Of a DNA stretch of 64,000 bases, positions 9,591 to 19,236 are shown in pieces (the first letter of the stretch is position 1; every line of letters begins with the position of its first letter). The DNA is from Roseimicrobium sp. ORNL1 (lineage in GTDB: Bacteria > Verrucomicrobiota > Verrucomicrobiia > Verrucomicrobiales > Verrucomicrobiaceae). Location: positions 6,324,001-6,388,000 of the forward strand of contig NZ_CP049143.1 of the NCBI RefSeq assembly GCF_011044495.1, given 5' to 3'. Made by a program: the position numbers and the translations under genes. Under the pieces are notes generated by a model. It was not told the DNA's origin. It worked only from the letters and a program-made list of their open reading frames with translations, and did not search any database.

Positions 9591-11747
9591 CTACCGGAAC
9601 AACCCACCAAACACCCGCTTCAAAAAGCCCGGCTTGCTGTCCCCCTGACGACGCTCCACCACGACACCGGCTCCGTGGGCGTTGCAATAACCGGGAGGGA
9701 CCATCTCGGGAGGCAGGTCATCGGCATAGGCGTGACCAGCGGCACGGCAGCCTTCCGTGGCGAGCAGGCCGGTGAGGCGGCAGAGATTCACGCGTGCAAG
9801 AACGGGCTCAGCCTTCTGCACCTCCTGCTTATATCCACTGGCCACGGCGGCGTTCATGCTGTCCGCCCAGATGGGCAGGGCGAGTTTCCCGCCATAGCCA
9901 CCAGGGATGATGGTGTCCGGCTGATCCAGGCCCACCCACACGCCCGTGGTAACTTCGCTGGTGAAACCGACGAACCACGCGTCCTTGTAGTCATTGGTCG
10001 TGCCCGTCTTGCCGCCGGCCTTTTCCTTGAAGCCGTATTCCTTCCGCGCCGGAGCACCGGTGCCTTCGTTCATCACCTTTTCCATCAGACGCTCGGTCAC
10101 GAGCGCGGCGGAGGCAGGCAGGCCTTCGCTTTCCAACACCGGCGTGGAGTAGACGACTTCTCCCGAAGCGTCCGTGATGCTGGAGATGAGGAAGGGGCGA
10201 CGGCGGATGCCGTTGTTGGGGAACACACTCGTGGCACTCGTGAGTGACTTCAGGCTAGTGCCCATGTTTCCAATGAAGATCTGCGGAGTGCGGATTTCCG
10301 GCTCGCCCAGGCCCGTATCACGCAGCGTCATGAGCACACTGTCGAGCCCGGCGAAATTTCCCACACGCACGGTCATGGCATTGCGACTGCGGATGAGTCC
10401 CACCGAGGCAGGTTGGAGACCGAGGAATTTTCCGTCCGCATTGCCCGGGCTCCAGTAGCCGTCAGAATCTTTGAGTTCGCCCTCACGCATGGGTGCATCT
10501 TCCACGAGGGAACCGGGCAGCAGGCCGTGCATGAACGCGGTCGCATAGATGAAGGGCTTGATGGTGGAGCCTATGGGCCTGTTCCCCTGCAGCGCGCGAT
10601 TGAACCGGCTCTGCGGATAGCTGCGACCACCCACCACCGCGAGAATGCCGCCAGTGCGGTTGTTGAGCATGAGCACGGCCCCTTGCAGGTAGGGTGTCTT
10701 GGGAGGCTCACTCACGCCGTCCCATGCCGCATCGAACTGCGCCTTCGTGGGGTGTGTGTATCCCTTCTGCTTTTCCACTTCCGTCAGACGCTTCTCCAGG
10801 GACTCCTCTGCCGCCTTCTGCAAATCCAGATCCAGCGTGGTGTGCACAATGAGGCCGCCGTCTTCGATCTCCGACTCCTCAAGAATCAGTTCCAAATCAC
10901 GGCGCACCGCCTCCATGGCGTAGTTGTCCTGATTGCTGATGATCGGCTGGGCGACCACAGCGATCTCCTCTTTCTTCGCGGCATCGGCATCCGCCTGGGT
11001 GATCATTTCCTTCGCCACCATGCGGTTCAGCACATCGTCACGCTCGGCGAGCGCGCCCTTCCAGTTCCGGAACGGCGAAAAACGATTGGGACTGCGGATG
11101 ATGCCCGCGAGCATGGCTCCCTCCCCTGCGGTGAGCTGGGAGGCGCTCTTGCCAAAGTAGGCCTTCGACGCGCGCTCGATGCCATACAGCCCGCTGCCGA
11201 AGAAGATGCGGTTCACATACAGCTCGAGGATTTCGTCCTTGGTCTTCTCCGCCTCGATGCGGCGCGCCAGCATCACTTCCACCAGCTTGCGGTTCAGGGT
11301 CTTTTCGTTGAGCCCGTCGAAGCTGTTGCGCGCGAGCTGCATGGTGATGGTGCTCGCGCCCTGCACCGTTTTCTTGTCCTTGAAATTCCGCACCGCGGCG
11401 CGCGCCACGCCCACATAGTCCACGCCACCGTGGTCGTAGAAACGGGTGTCCTCACGCGCCAGGAGGGCATCGATGAAATGCTTCGAGACTTGGGACAGCG
11501 GCACCACCACGCGGTTCTCCCCGTGGAGTTTCCCCAGCTCGCGACCCTTCGCATCGAGCACCACGGAGCGCTCTTTCATTTCCCCCAGCTTGGCCAGATC
11601 ATACTGCTTCGCCAGATTCCCGTAGATGATGATCCCCACAGCCAGCCCCGCCAGCCCCATGAAGAAGAGCATGAGCACCAGCGTGGTCAGGATGCGCAAC
11701 CCGCGACGGCGGGGTCGCGGGGTAGAGGGAAGGGGCAGGTCGGACAT
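9591..11747 (-). CDS. class A penicillin-binding protein (PBP1A-type)
   Basis: About 718 residues from MSDLPLPS at 11747. A Pro/Arg-rich cytoplasmic tail and one membrane helix (about residues 15-40) are followed by a GT51 transglycosylase domain (EDTRFYDHGGVD near 105, GASTITMQLARN near 150) and a transpeptidase domain with SxxK as GSTIKPF, SRN as RSRNAM and KTGT as GGKTGTTNDYKDAWF. It polymerises and cross-links peptidoglycan in the periplasm. Both active sites are complete. It is monocistronic and divergent from nadC. Confidence 0.93.
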   Translation of the reverse strand: MSDLPLPSTPRPRRRGLRILTTLVLMLFFMGLAGLAVGIIIYGNLAKQYDLAKLGEMKERSVVLDAKGRELGKLHGENRVVVPLSQVSKHFIDALLAREDTRFYDHGGVDYVGVARAAVRNFKDKKTVQGASTITMQLARNSFDGLNEKTLNRKLVEVMLARRIEAEKTKDEILELYVNRIFFGSGLYGIERASKAYFGKSASQLTAGEGAMLAGIIRSPNRFSPFRNWKGALAERDDVLNRMVAKEMITQADADAAKKEEIAVVAQPIISNQDNYAMEAVRRDLELILEESEIEDGGLIVHTTLDLDLQKAAEESLEKRLTEVEKQKGYTHPTKAQFDAAWDGVSEPPKTPYLQGAVLMLNNRTGGILAVVGGRSYPQSRFNRALQGNRPIGSTIKPFIYATAFMHGLLPGSLVEDAPMREGELKDSDGYWSPGNADGKFLGLQPASVGLIRSRNAMTVRVGNFAGLDSVLMTLRDTGLGEPEIRTPQIFIGNMGTSLKSLTSATSVFPNNGIRRRPFLISSITDASGEVVYSTPVLESEGLPASAALVTERLMEKVMNEGTGAPARKEYGFKEKAGGKTGTTNDYKDAWFVGFTSEVTTGVWVGLDQPDTIIPGGYGGKLALPIWADSMNAAVASGYKQEVQKAEPVLARVNLCRLTGLLATEGCRAAGHAYADDLPPEMVPPGYCNAHGAGVVVERRQGDSKPGFLKRVFGGLFR

Positions 11748-11883
11748 GGGTGGGGGGCGCAGCGTCGGAGAGGAGCTTGTCAGAGCCTCATTTGGTGCGA
11801 CAGAATGGAAATCATGAGAATGCTGCGCGAATTCATGATGAAATCGCGGTGAAACCGCCAAACGTGCGCAATTTCACCCCACC

Positions 11884-12735
11884 ATGTCAGACACGCAACT
11901 CCCGCTCTCCGTTGTCACCCTGATTCAGCTCGCCCTCATGGAGGACGTGGGTCCTGGGGACGTGACCTCCAAGTACTTCGTGCCGGAGGAGGCCACCGCC
12001 AGCGCCCGCATCTTCGCCAAGGAGGACGGGGTCACCGCCGGCATCGAGGTCGCTGCCGAGGTCTTCCGCCAGGTGGACCCACTGCTTTCCGTCCGGGTCG
12101 CAAAGAATGACAGCGAACCCTTCGGCAAAGGAGACACCCTGCTGCAAATCGCCGGCCCCACCCGGAGCATCCTCACGGCGGAACGCACTGCGCTGAATTT
12201 CCTGCAGCGCCTCTGCGGCGTGGCCACCCAGACCCGCCGCTACGTCGAGGCGGTGAAACCCCATGCCACGAAGATCCTGGATACCCGGAAGACCACGCCC
12301 GGCTGGCGCTTACTGGAAAAGCAGGCCGTGGCCGCCGGCGGCGGGACGAATCACCGCATGGGGCTCTACGACATGGCCATGGTGAAGGACAACCACCTCC
12401 TCGCCGACGATGCCCAAGCCGATCTTCAGGCCGCCATTGATGCGGTGAAGAAGGACCATCCCGGCATGCGCGTGGAACTGGAGGCAGACACACTGGATCA
12501 GGTGAAGCGTTTCCTCTCGCTGCGCGGGCTGGATGTCATCCTCCTGGACAACATGGGCACGGAAACCATGCGGGAAGCGGTGGAACTCGTGAAGGGCAAG
12601 GTGGAGCTGGAGGCCAGCGGGGGCGTCACCCTGGAGCGCATCGCCGAAATTGCCGCCACCGGGGTGGATTACATCTCGTCCGGCGCACTCACGCACTCGG
12701 TGCGCTCGGTGGATCTGTCGCTGGAGCTTTCCTAG
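11884..12735 (+). CDS. nadC: nicotinate-nucleotide pyrophosphorylase (carboxylating)
   Basis: A 283-residue quinolinate phosphoribosyltransferase that converts quinolinate and PRPP to nicotinate mononucleotide, CO2 and PPi in NAD synthesis. Signatures: EDVGPGDVTS near residue 18, LNFLQRLCGVAT near 105, KILDTRKTTPG near 130, GGGTNHRMGLYDM near 153, VKDNHL near 167, LLDNM near 220 and LEASGGV near 240. Length and motifs are normal. It starts 137 bp from the divergent PBP gene. Confidence 0.95.
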   Translation: MSDTQLPLSVVTLIQLALMEDVGPGDVTSKYFVPEEATASARIFAKEDGVTAGIEVAAEVFRQVDPLLSVRVAKNDSEPFGKGDTLLQIAGPTRSILTAERTALNFLQRLCGVATQTRRYVEAVKPHATKILDTRKTTPGWRLLEKQAVAAGGGTNHRMGLYDMAMVKDNHLLADDAQADLQAAIDAVKKDHPGMRVELEADTLDQVKRFLSLRGLDVILLDNMGTETMREAVELVKGKVELEASGGVTLERIAEIAATGVDYISSGALTHSVRSVDLSLELS

Positions 12736-12764
12736 GCCTCACCTTCGCTTGCCGTGTTGGCGGC

Positions 12765-13433
12765 ATGATGTTTCATCCGGGCATGCTTCACGCGCGCGAC
12801 CTGCAATTCTCCTACCCTTCCGGCGGGTTCAGGCTGCGCGTGCCGGAGTTGAGCGTGGCAGAAGGCGAGACGGTGGCCCTGAGCGGACCCAGCGGCACCG
12901 GCAAGACGACGCTTCTGAAGCTGCTCGCAGGCATCCTGCCTATTCAGAATGGAACGCTGACGTTGCAGTCGCAGGAAATGACACAGGCAGCGCCCTCGAA
13001 CCGCCGTGCCCTGCGCCGGCAGCAGATGGGGCTCGTGTTTCAGGACTTCGCCCTGCTCGACTACCTGAGCGTGCGGGACAATGTGCTGCTACCCCTGCGA
13101 CTGGCGGGCGAACTCAAACCTGCCCATGAAGAACGCGCGAAGGAACTCGTGGAACAACTGGATCTCAAGCGGCACTGGCAGCACCTCGCAGGAGAGCTTT
13201 CCCAAGGGGAACGCCAGCGTGTGGCGGTGGCTCGCGCGCTGGTGCATGAGCCCAAGCTGGTGCTGGCGGATGAACCTACCTCCGCGCTCGACCCGAAACG
13301 TGGCTCGGTGGTGATGGATCTCCTGATACACCATGTGAGGGAGAAGCAGGCCGCACTCATCATGGTGTCTCATGATGCAGGACTCATGTCTTCGCTGGAT
13401 CGCACCGTCAGTGTGGAGGCATGGACGTCATGA
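12765..13433 (+). CDS. ABC transporter ATP-binding protein (LolD/MacB-type)
   Basis: A 222-residue ATPase with Walker A GPSGTGKTT near 46, Q-loop FQDFALLDY near 95, signature LSQGERQRVAVARAL near 147, Walker B LVLADEP and H-loop VSHD near 205. The LDYLSVRDNVLLPL segment is typical of the MacB/LolD/FtsE branch. Start could be 12765, 12768 or 12783. Its stop overlaps the next start (ATGA at 13430), so the two are translationally coupled with the permease. Confidence 0.88.
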   Translation: MMFHPGMLHARDLQFSYPSGGFRLRVPELSVAEGETVALSGPSGTGKTTLLKLLAGILPIQNGTLTLQSQEMTQAAPSNRRALRRQQMGLVFQDFALLDYLSVRDNVLLPLRLAGELKPAHEERAKELVEQLDLKRHWQHLAGELSQGERQRVAVARALVHEPKLVLADEPTSALDPKRGSVVMDLLIHHVREKQAALIMVSHDAGLMSSLDRTVSVEAWTS

Positions 13434-14614
13434 GCCTGTCCGGCAGTCTTCACCTGGCATGGCAGTATGTGGTGCACCATCGCGTGCGCACACTGCTGCT
13501 GGCCTTGGCGCTCGGGCTCACATTGGCCCTGCCGCTCGCGGTGCGCACCTTGCTGCGCATGGCCCAGGCAGAGTGGCGCGCACGGGCGCAGGCCACGCCC
13601 CTGGTGCTCGGCGCCAAAGGAAGCGCGCTGGAGCTCACGCTGAATGCACTCTACTTCCGCCGGCAGGGGGTGGATACCATCCCGGTGAAAAGCACCCGCG
13701 TGATACGCGACATCGGACTGGGGGAAGCCATTCCGCTGCTCGTGCAGTTTCATTCGCAGGAGAGTCCCATCGTGGGGACCTCGCTGGACTACTTCGACTT
13801 TCGCGGGCTGAAGCTCGCCGAGGGCCACACGCTGGGTCGCCTGGGTGACTGCGTAGTGGGCGCAGAGGTGGCGAGGAAAAGAAACCTGAAGCCCGGCAGT
13901 TCCGTCATGTCCTCACCGGAGCAGGTCTTCGATCTGGCGGGCGTGTATCCGCTGAAGATGCGAGTCACCGGCATCCTCGCCGAAAATCATAGCGCGGATG
14001 ACCAGGCCATCTTCGTGGATGTGAAGACCGCGTGGCTCATCGAAGGCATCGCCCACGGCCACGAGGATCTGGTGAAGACCGTGGACACGGCGCAGATTCA
14101 GGAAAAGCAGGACGGCAACGTGGTAGGCAGCAAGGCGGTGCGCATGTATGCCGAAGTCACCGATGCCAACATCGGTGGCTTCCACTTCCACGGAGACTCG
14201 GACACGTTCCCGCTGACCGGGGTGCTGGTCGTGCCCCGGGATGCGAAGGCGCAGGCGCTGCTACTAGGCAAGTTTCAGAACAAGGAAGACACGCTCCAGC
14301 TCGTGCAGCCACCCCAGGAGATGGATGCCCTGCTGGCCACGCTGGTGCAGGCGGAGCGTTTTGCCCTGGTGCTGCTTCTGGTGCTCGGCACGGCGGTGGT
14401 GCTAATCGTGATTCTCGTCTTCGCCCTTTCGTTCCGGCTGCGCCGCAGGGAATTCAGCACACTGGAAGACATCGGCATCAGCCGCGGCACCATCGCGCTG
14501 GTGAAGACCTGCGAGATCCTGCTCGTGAGTACGGCATCACTCGCCATCGTGGCCGCCACCCTGTGGCTCATGCAGCACTACGGTGCGGTGCTGGTGCGGG
14601 CTGGGGTGCAGTGA
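13430..14614 (+). CDS. ABC transporter permease (FtsX/MacB-like)
   Basis: About 394 residues. An N-terminal membrane helix (LLLALALGLTLALPLAVR) precedes a large periplasmic domain. Two C-terminal helices follow, LVLLLVLGTAVVLIVILVFALSF being clear, with the FtsX-like segment RRREFSTLEDIGISRGTIALVKTCEILL. I chose 13430, which gives an ATGA overlap with the ATPase and a GGAGG about 11 bp upstream; 13421 is the alternative. Together they form a lipoprotein- or peptide-export type ABC system of unknown cargo. The typical fourth helix appears short. Confidence 0.8.
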   Translation: MSLSGSLHLAWQYVVHHRVRTLLLALALGLTLALPLAVRTLLRMAQAEWRARAQATPLVLGAKGSALELTLNALYFRRQGVDTIPVKSTRVIRDIGLGEAIPLLVQFHSQESPIVGTSLDYFDFRGLKLAEGHTLGRLGDCVVGAEVARKRNLKPGSSVMSSPEQVFDLAGVYPLKMRVTGILAENHSADDQAIFVDVKTAWLIEGIAHGHEDLVKTVDTAQIQEKQDGNVVGSKAVRMYAEVTDANIGGFHFHGDSDTFPLTGVLVVPRDAKAQALLLGKFQNKEDTLQLVQPPQEMDALLATLVQAERFALVLLLVLGTAVVLIVILVFALSFRLRRREFSTLEDIGISRGTIALVKTCEILLVSTASLAIVAATLWLMQHYGAVLVRAGVQ

Positions 14615-14687
14615 GCGAAGCGCAAGATGACCGCGCTCTCAGAATGGTTCATGCGGTTGAGCATCCATTCCGCAATGACATGGCATA

Positions 14688-14845
14688 GGCCCAAGGAGTG
14701 GGAACGCCTCGTTCCCATGCGTGACAGGGTTCAGGACTTTGAACTACCAACCCATGTCTCAAGAATCCACAAGCGCTATGCGGCATGCAACATCACAAGA
14801 CGTAGTACCCGCTGACGGGAACGAGGCGTTCCCGTTCCTTGGGCC
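14688..14845. mobile_element. MITE-like element with 29-bp terminal inverted repeats
   Basis: Arms at 14688-14716 and 14817-14845 are inverted copies matching at 27 of 29 positions (outer bases GGCCCAAGGA, inner GGGAACGCCTCGTTCCC). They enclose about 100 bp without a coding frame, placed just after the ABC permease gene. The architecture fits a non-autonomous miniature element. I cannot verify a target-site duplication. Confidence 0.6.
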
Positions 14846-14895
14846 TGCGGCAGCACCACGGGAAAGTTCGTCTCGCTGAGCCCGGTTTTCGCACC

Positions 14896-15792
14896 CTACT
14901 TCTTCGGCAATTCCTGCTGCACCACGCTCGCGAGCAAGTGGGCCTTTTCCTTCAGGTCCTTCACTTCATCCAAGGTGAAGGCCTTGCCTTCAGGCACGTC
15001 GAGAATGGGAACCATGGCCTCCAGACCATCGTGCAACGTCTGGATGGCAGGCTGGGCCTGAATTTCCGGGTGCAAGGACTCGAGGCTGTTGAGGAAATAC
15101 TCCACCACGTCCGACCTGCCGAGCGCACGGCTCTTGTCCTCGGAATAGTTCGCAGACACGGCTTCCGTGGCGATTTCAAAGGCGCGCAGCCAGCCACCGA
15201 GGGCAATCAGGTGGGCCACGTCAGAATCACGGAGCTGCACCATTTCCCCCTCCACATCCGCCTGGGTGGAGGCCAGCTCGGTACGCAGCTTGTCCCAGTC
15301 CCCTTTAAGGCTGTTTTCCAACAGGCTCTGGCTGTGCTTGTTGATCCGCAGACCGGCGCCGAGGGCCTTGGCGTATTTCAGGATGGCACGGCCCACGTTT
15401 TCCATTTCCTCGATCTTCTCGCACTGCACGACGAGGAAGCCGTCGCCAATCAGGGTGCCGAGGCCGAGGGCCAGGAGCACACGGTCGGTGGGGGCCTTGT
15501 CTGAAATGGGGCGCTTGAGCTGGTCGTAGGGCAGCGTGCCCAGGGCATCGAGGGAATCAAACACCTTCCGGATGCTCGGCGTGGTGAAGTCGTTGACGCC
15601 GAACTCCTCACGCACGTGCTCGTCACCCACAAGTCCTTCCGGGACCTTGGGCTTGCCCTCCTTGGCTTCTTTGGTCTCTTTAGACTTGGCAGGCTTGCCG
15701 GTTTTTTCCTGCGCCCCTGCGGTGATGCCGAGGGAAAAAATGAGAACCGGAAGCAGAAGCGCGCGGCAGAGGGCGGAGGACGAAAGGCGCAT
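14896..15792 (-). CDS. secreted hypothetical protein, 298 aa
   Basis: A clear Sec signal peptide (residues 1-27, cleavage after AGA/AQE) is followed by a Lys-rich linker and an alpha-helical domain without cysteines. DVAHLIALGGWLRAFEIATEAVS resembles periplasmic helical proteins of Verrucomicrobia, but I cannot name the family. The gene stands alone after the MITE-like element. Confidence 0.65.
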   Translation of the reverse strand: MRLSSSALCRALLLPVLIFSLGITAGAQEKTGKPAKSKETKEAKEGKPKVPEGLVGDEHVREEFGVNDFTTPSIRKVFDSLDALGTLPYDQLKRPISDKAPTDRVLLALGLGTLIGDGFLVVQCEKIEEMENVGRAILKYAKALGAGLRINKHSQSLLENSLKGDWDKLRTELASTQADVEGEMVQLRDSDVAHLIALGGWLRAFEIATEAVSANYSEDKSRALGRSDVVEYFLNSLESLHPEIQAQPAIQTLHDGLEAMVPILDVPEGKAFTLDEVKDLKEKAHLLASVVQQELPKK

Positions 15793-16036
15793 GAGCGGAA
15801 AAACTGGCTGGCTGGCGGAGGGAAAACCGTTTAGAAACCTTAAACGCGGTCATTTAGAAATTCCAGCAACGAATGGCCTGACAGAACCATACGGCCACCT
15901 GCCAATGTGGGGGCGAGATCTTGCACGGTTCCTGCTATTTCCTTGCTTTGAGGGATTTGTTGCGGTCGGAAAAGCCGCTTGACGGTGCATTTGCCATGCC
16001 CATGCTATTGCCCACCTTTTCCCTGCCCTGATTAAT

Positions 16037-17560
16037 ATGTCTGAATGGAACGTGACGCTCTGGCTCGCCTGCTATGTGGCGGTCTTTGCTGGCCTGAGTG
16101 TTTTTGGCATCCATCGCCTCCGCATTCTCTGGTTGTACGCCCGGCACCGCAAAGAGGAGCCGAAACCTTTGAAAAAATTTGAGGACCTCCCGCTCGTCAC
16201 GGTGCAGCTCCCGCTCTTCAATGAAATGCATGTGATCGAGCGGCTGCTGCATGCCGTCGCCCGTCTCGATTATCCGAAGGACAAGCTGCAGATTCAAATC
16301 CTCGACGACTCTACGGACGAAACCGTGACTGTGTGTGAAGAGGCCACCGAGCAACTCCGCAAGCAGGGATTCGACGTGGAGTACCGCCACCGTACGGACC
16401 GCACGGGATTCAAGGCGGGCGCTCTTGAAGCTGCGACCCCCACTGCAAAAGGCGACTACCTGCTGATTTTCGATGCCGACTTCGTCCCGCAGCCGGAACT
16501 GCTGAAGGAACTCATCCACCACTTCACCGACCCGAAGGTGGGCATGGTGCAGGCCCGGTGGGGGCACCTGAACGAAAAGGAAAGCCTGCTCACCCGCCTC
16601 CAGGCCATGATGCTGGACGGCCACCTTGTGCTGGAACAGGCCGGACGCAGCCGCAGCGGACACTTCTTCAACTTCAACGGCACGGCCGGCATGTGGCGCA
16701 AGCAGTGCATCGTAGACGCCGGCGGCTGGGAGCATGACACCCTCACTGAGGACATGGACCTGAGCTACCGCGCCCAGATGAAGGGCTGGCGCTTCGTGTA
16801 CCTGAAGGATGTGGTGGTCCCCGCGGAGCTACCGCCGGACATGGATGGCTTCAAGAGCCAGCAGCATCGCTGGACGAAGGGCTCCATCCAGGTCTGCAAG
16901 AAGATCTTCAAGAAGGTGTGGACCAGCGAGGAGTCCGTGGGCATCAAGATCGAGGCCACGGCCCACCTTGGCGCGAACTTCGCCTACCTCCTGATGTTCG
17001 GCGTGCTGGTGCTGGTGTACCCCGCGAACTTCATGTTCCAGAACTCGTGGCTGAAAGCTGTGCTGCTGGACATTCCCGTGTTCCTCTTCGCGACCGTTTC
17101 CGTGATCGTGTTCTACCTCGCGGCACAGGGAGCCCAGCGTCCTTGGGGCTGGCTGCGCGCGCTGCCGTACCTTCCGCTGCTGCTGGCACTGGGCATTGGC
17201 ATGAGCATCAACAACGGCAAAGCCGTGCTCGAGGCGCTCTTCAACCGCCAGTCCGACTTCGTCCGCACGCCCAAGTACGGCGAGCAAACGGCACCCAAGC
17301 GCCGCCGCAGCAAGTACAAGGCGGCACGCTCCATCACCTTCTGGCTGGAGGTCAGCCTGGCCGTCTACTTCTCCTGGCTCGTCTTTGCCGCCCTGCGCAA
17401 CGGCCAGTGGATCAGCGTTCCCTTCCTGGCCATGTTCCAGTTTGGGTTCCTGTATGTGGTGCTTGGCAGTGTCAGCAAGTGGGTAAACTTCCCCTCCTGG
17501 ACCCTGCCGCCGTCTCCCCCCGAGGAACCTACCTCGGACTCGGACCCGGCTATTGCATGA
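16037..17560 (+). CDS. processive GT2 glycosyltransferase, cellulose/beta-glucan synthase-like
   Basis: A 507-residue inner-membrane enzyme. An N-terminal helix is followed by a GT-A domain with LPLFNEM near 57, DDSTDE near 90, DADF near 143, TLTEDMDLSYR near 235 and QQHRWTKG near 273, the D,D,D,QxxRW set of processive beta-glycosyltransferases. Four hydrophobic helices follow, between about 305 and 480. There is no PilZ domain. It could make cellulose-like, glucomannan-like or glycolipid products; the sugar is not deducible. It is monocistronic. Confidence 0.88.
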   Translation: MSEWNVTLWLACYVAVFAGLSVFGIHRLRILWLYARHRKEEPKPLKKFEDLPLVTVQLPLFNEMHVIERLLHAVARLDYPKDKLQIQILDDSTDETVTVCEEATEQLRKQGFDVEYRHRTDRTGFKAGALEAATPTAKGDYLLIFDADFVPQPELLKELIHHFTDPKVGMVQARWGHLNEKESLLTRLQAMMLDGHLVLEQAGRSRSGHFFNFNGTAGMWRKQCIVDAGGWEHDTLTEDMDLSYRAQMKGWRFVYLKDVVVPAELPPDMDGFKSQQHRWTKGSIQVCKKIFKKVWTSEESVGIKIEATAHLGANFAYLLMFGVLVLVYPANFMFQNSWLKAVLLDIPVFLFATVSVIVFYLAAQGAQRPWGWLRALPYLPLLLALGIGMSINNGKAVLEALFNRQSDFVRTPKYGEQTAPKRRRSKYKAARSITFWLEVSLAVYFSWLVFAALRNGQWISVPFLAMFQFGFLYVVLGSVSKWVNFPSWTLPPSPPEEPTSDSDPAIA

Positions 17561-17730
17561 TGCAATTTTGAGAAAAAGTTGCTTTTCCGGGCTGGAAAAA
17601 TCCAACGGAAACGCACCTTTTATGTCTCCTACCCGCCCTTACGGCATGGAATCCGCTGGGAAGTGGGTTATATTTTTTGCATCCGTGCCGATCGCCAGTT
17701 GCAGCAATGCTTAAGATTTGTTAAATTATA

Positions 17731-18705
17731 ATGTCCAGCCACGATTCCCCCGTGAAACGCGCCCCCTCGCATCTTCATCGTCTGGTGACTGCCCTCAAAT
17801 GTGGCGCGCTGGCTGGCTCAGCAGCTCTCCTCAGCCAGTGTGCTGGCAGCCCCAGCCCAGGAAAGCATGCCGATGTGGTGGTGAGTGTGAAGGACCAGAA
17901 GCTGGCGGTGTATGACAAGAAGGGGAACGTGACGAGGACCTACCCCGTCTCCACGTCGAAGTTTGGCGTGAATGACAAGCCCGGCAAATTCGGCACCCCG
18001 CTGGGCACGCATGAGGTGGTGGCCAAGATTGGCCAGGGAGCACCTCCCGGAGCCGTCTTCAAGAGCCGCCACTGGACTGGCGAGGTCATCAAACCCGACT
18101 CTCCTGGTCGCGACCCCATCGTTTCCCGCATCCTGTGGCTGCGTGGTCTGGAGAAGCAGAACCAGAACGCCTACGCCCGCTGCATCTACATCCACGGCAC
18201 CGCCGAGGAGGTGAACATTGGAAAGCCCGTGAGCTATGGCTGCGTCCGCATGAAATCGAAGGACGTGATCGACCTCTTTGGCCGCCTGCCGATCGGCTCC
18301 CGCGTGACCGTGGTGACCACGGGGCTGCCCAAGCACGTGCCCACGCTGCCCACTGCCGTTCCGGTTTCGACTCCTGCCGACCAGCGTCCTCCGATCATGC
18401 TGACCCCGCCGAAGCAGGCTGAAAAAGAAGCCCCTCTCCTCGCCGAGAATACCAAGGCGCCTGCCTCAGCCTCCACGGACTCCCCCTCCCCGACTCGCGC
18501 TCCGGCACCCACGAAGCGCCATGCCGCCACCGTTTCCACGGATGCCCCGGCCCCGACCGAAACGGCAAACGCGACGCCTCCGAAGCGCCGTGTGCAGCAT
18601 TTCCAGGCTGGAGAGAACGTATTGTACGCTGCGCCCGCCGCAGCGGTGAATGGACCCGGAGTGGTCCTTCGCTCGAAGCGGAGTGCCTCGCAGAATATTG
18701 AGTAG
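17731..18705 (+). CDS. L,D-transpeptidase (YkuD), probable lipoprotein
   Basis: A 324-residue protein. The N-terminus has a basic stretch, hydrophobic helix and lipobox-like LLSQC near residue 35, suggesting lipidation. The YkuD domain spans about 45-200 and ends with the catalytic signature IHGTAEEVNIGKPVSYGCVR (His, Ser, Cys, Arg present). It forms 3-3 cross-links or attaches proteins to peptidoglycan. The Pro/Ala/Thr-rich tail of about 120 residues is probably a disordered wall-spanning extension. Confidence 0.88.
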   Translation: MSSHDSPVKRAPSHLHRLVTALKCGALAGSAALLSQCAGSPSPGKHADVVVSVKDQKLAVYDKKGNVTRTYPVSTSKFGVNDKPGKFGTPLGTHEVVAKIGQGAPPGAVFKSRHWTGEVIKPDSPGRDPIVSRILWLRGLEKQNQNAYARCIYIHGTAEEVNIGKPVSYGCVRMKSKDVIDLFGRLPIGSRVTVVTTGLPKHVPTLPTAVPVSTPADQRPPIMLTPPKQAEKEAPLLAENTKAPASASTDSPSPTRAPAPTKRHAATVSTDAPAPTETANATPPKRRVQHFQAGENVLYAAPAAAVNGPGVVLRSKRSASQNIE

Positions 18706-18718
18706 TGGCAGTGACCCT

Positions 18719-19117
18719 ATGTTTTACGATGGTCGACTGACAAGGCGAATGGTTGTCAGCCTGTTTTGGGTGGGATGGATGGCGTGGGCCAATCTCATTA
18801 TGTCGCAGGCACCCGAACAAAATCTCGTGTTGTCTATCTTTCGCGAATGTTCCTCAGAGAGACTCGATTTAACGCCGGTGATATCATCAAGGTCAGCTCG
18901 TTATAAACTGCCTTCAAATGCACTAAATTTTTTCGCCCTACCACGCGCTGAGAGAGAGCGACTGCTGGTTGAGTTTGAGGCAGGCTATCGCGATGATTTT
19001 TTTGCCCGTTCGTTGGCATCTATTCTTCGGGAAATCGGCATGAAACCATTGAGCGTTGTTGAATCTGATGTGAAAGATGACTCACGCTTCAGGTACTTTT
19101 TCATCACTGAGAAATGA
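18719..19117 (+). CDS. hypothetical membrane-anchored protein, 132 aa
   Basis: From ATG at 18719 the product has one N-terminal hydrophobic helix (MVVSLFWVGWMAWANLIM) and a small polar domain ending in RFRYFFITEK. Start choice is uncertain because the frame continues to 18650 inside the preceding gene. The sequence is more A+T-rich than its neighbours. No family recognised. Confidence 0.45.
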   Translation: MFYDGRLTRRMVVSLFWVGWMAWANLIMSQAPEQNLVLSIFRECSSERLDLTPVISSRSARYKLPSNALNFFALPRAERERLLVEFEAGYRDDFFARSLASILREIGMKPLSVVESDVKDDSRFRYFFITEK

Positions 19118-19236
19118 GCTACGTGAAACGGCCTCAGTGTTCGGCAGCTAGGTAAGTCGATAGCCAAAAAGGATTCCTCTGAAAGTCAAAGTAGGCGCGA
19201 CGGCCAGCGGATGGCGAGTGGGCTGCGTGCCATCCG

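Noticed and set aside
10413-11852. 479-codon plus-strand frame
   Set aside because: Shadow of the class A PBP gene, which has all catalytic motifs on the minus strand.
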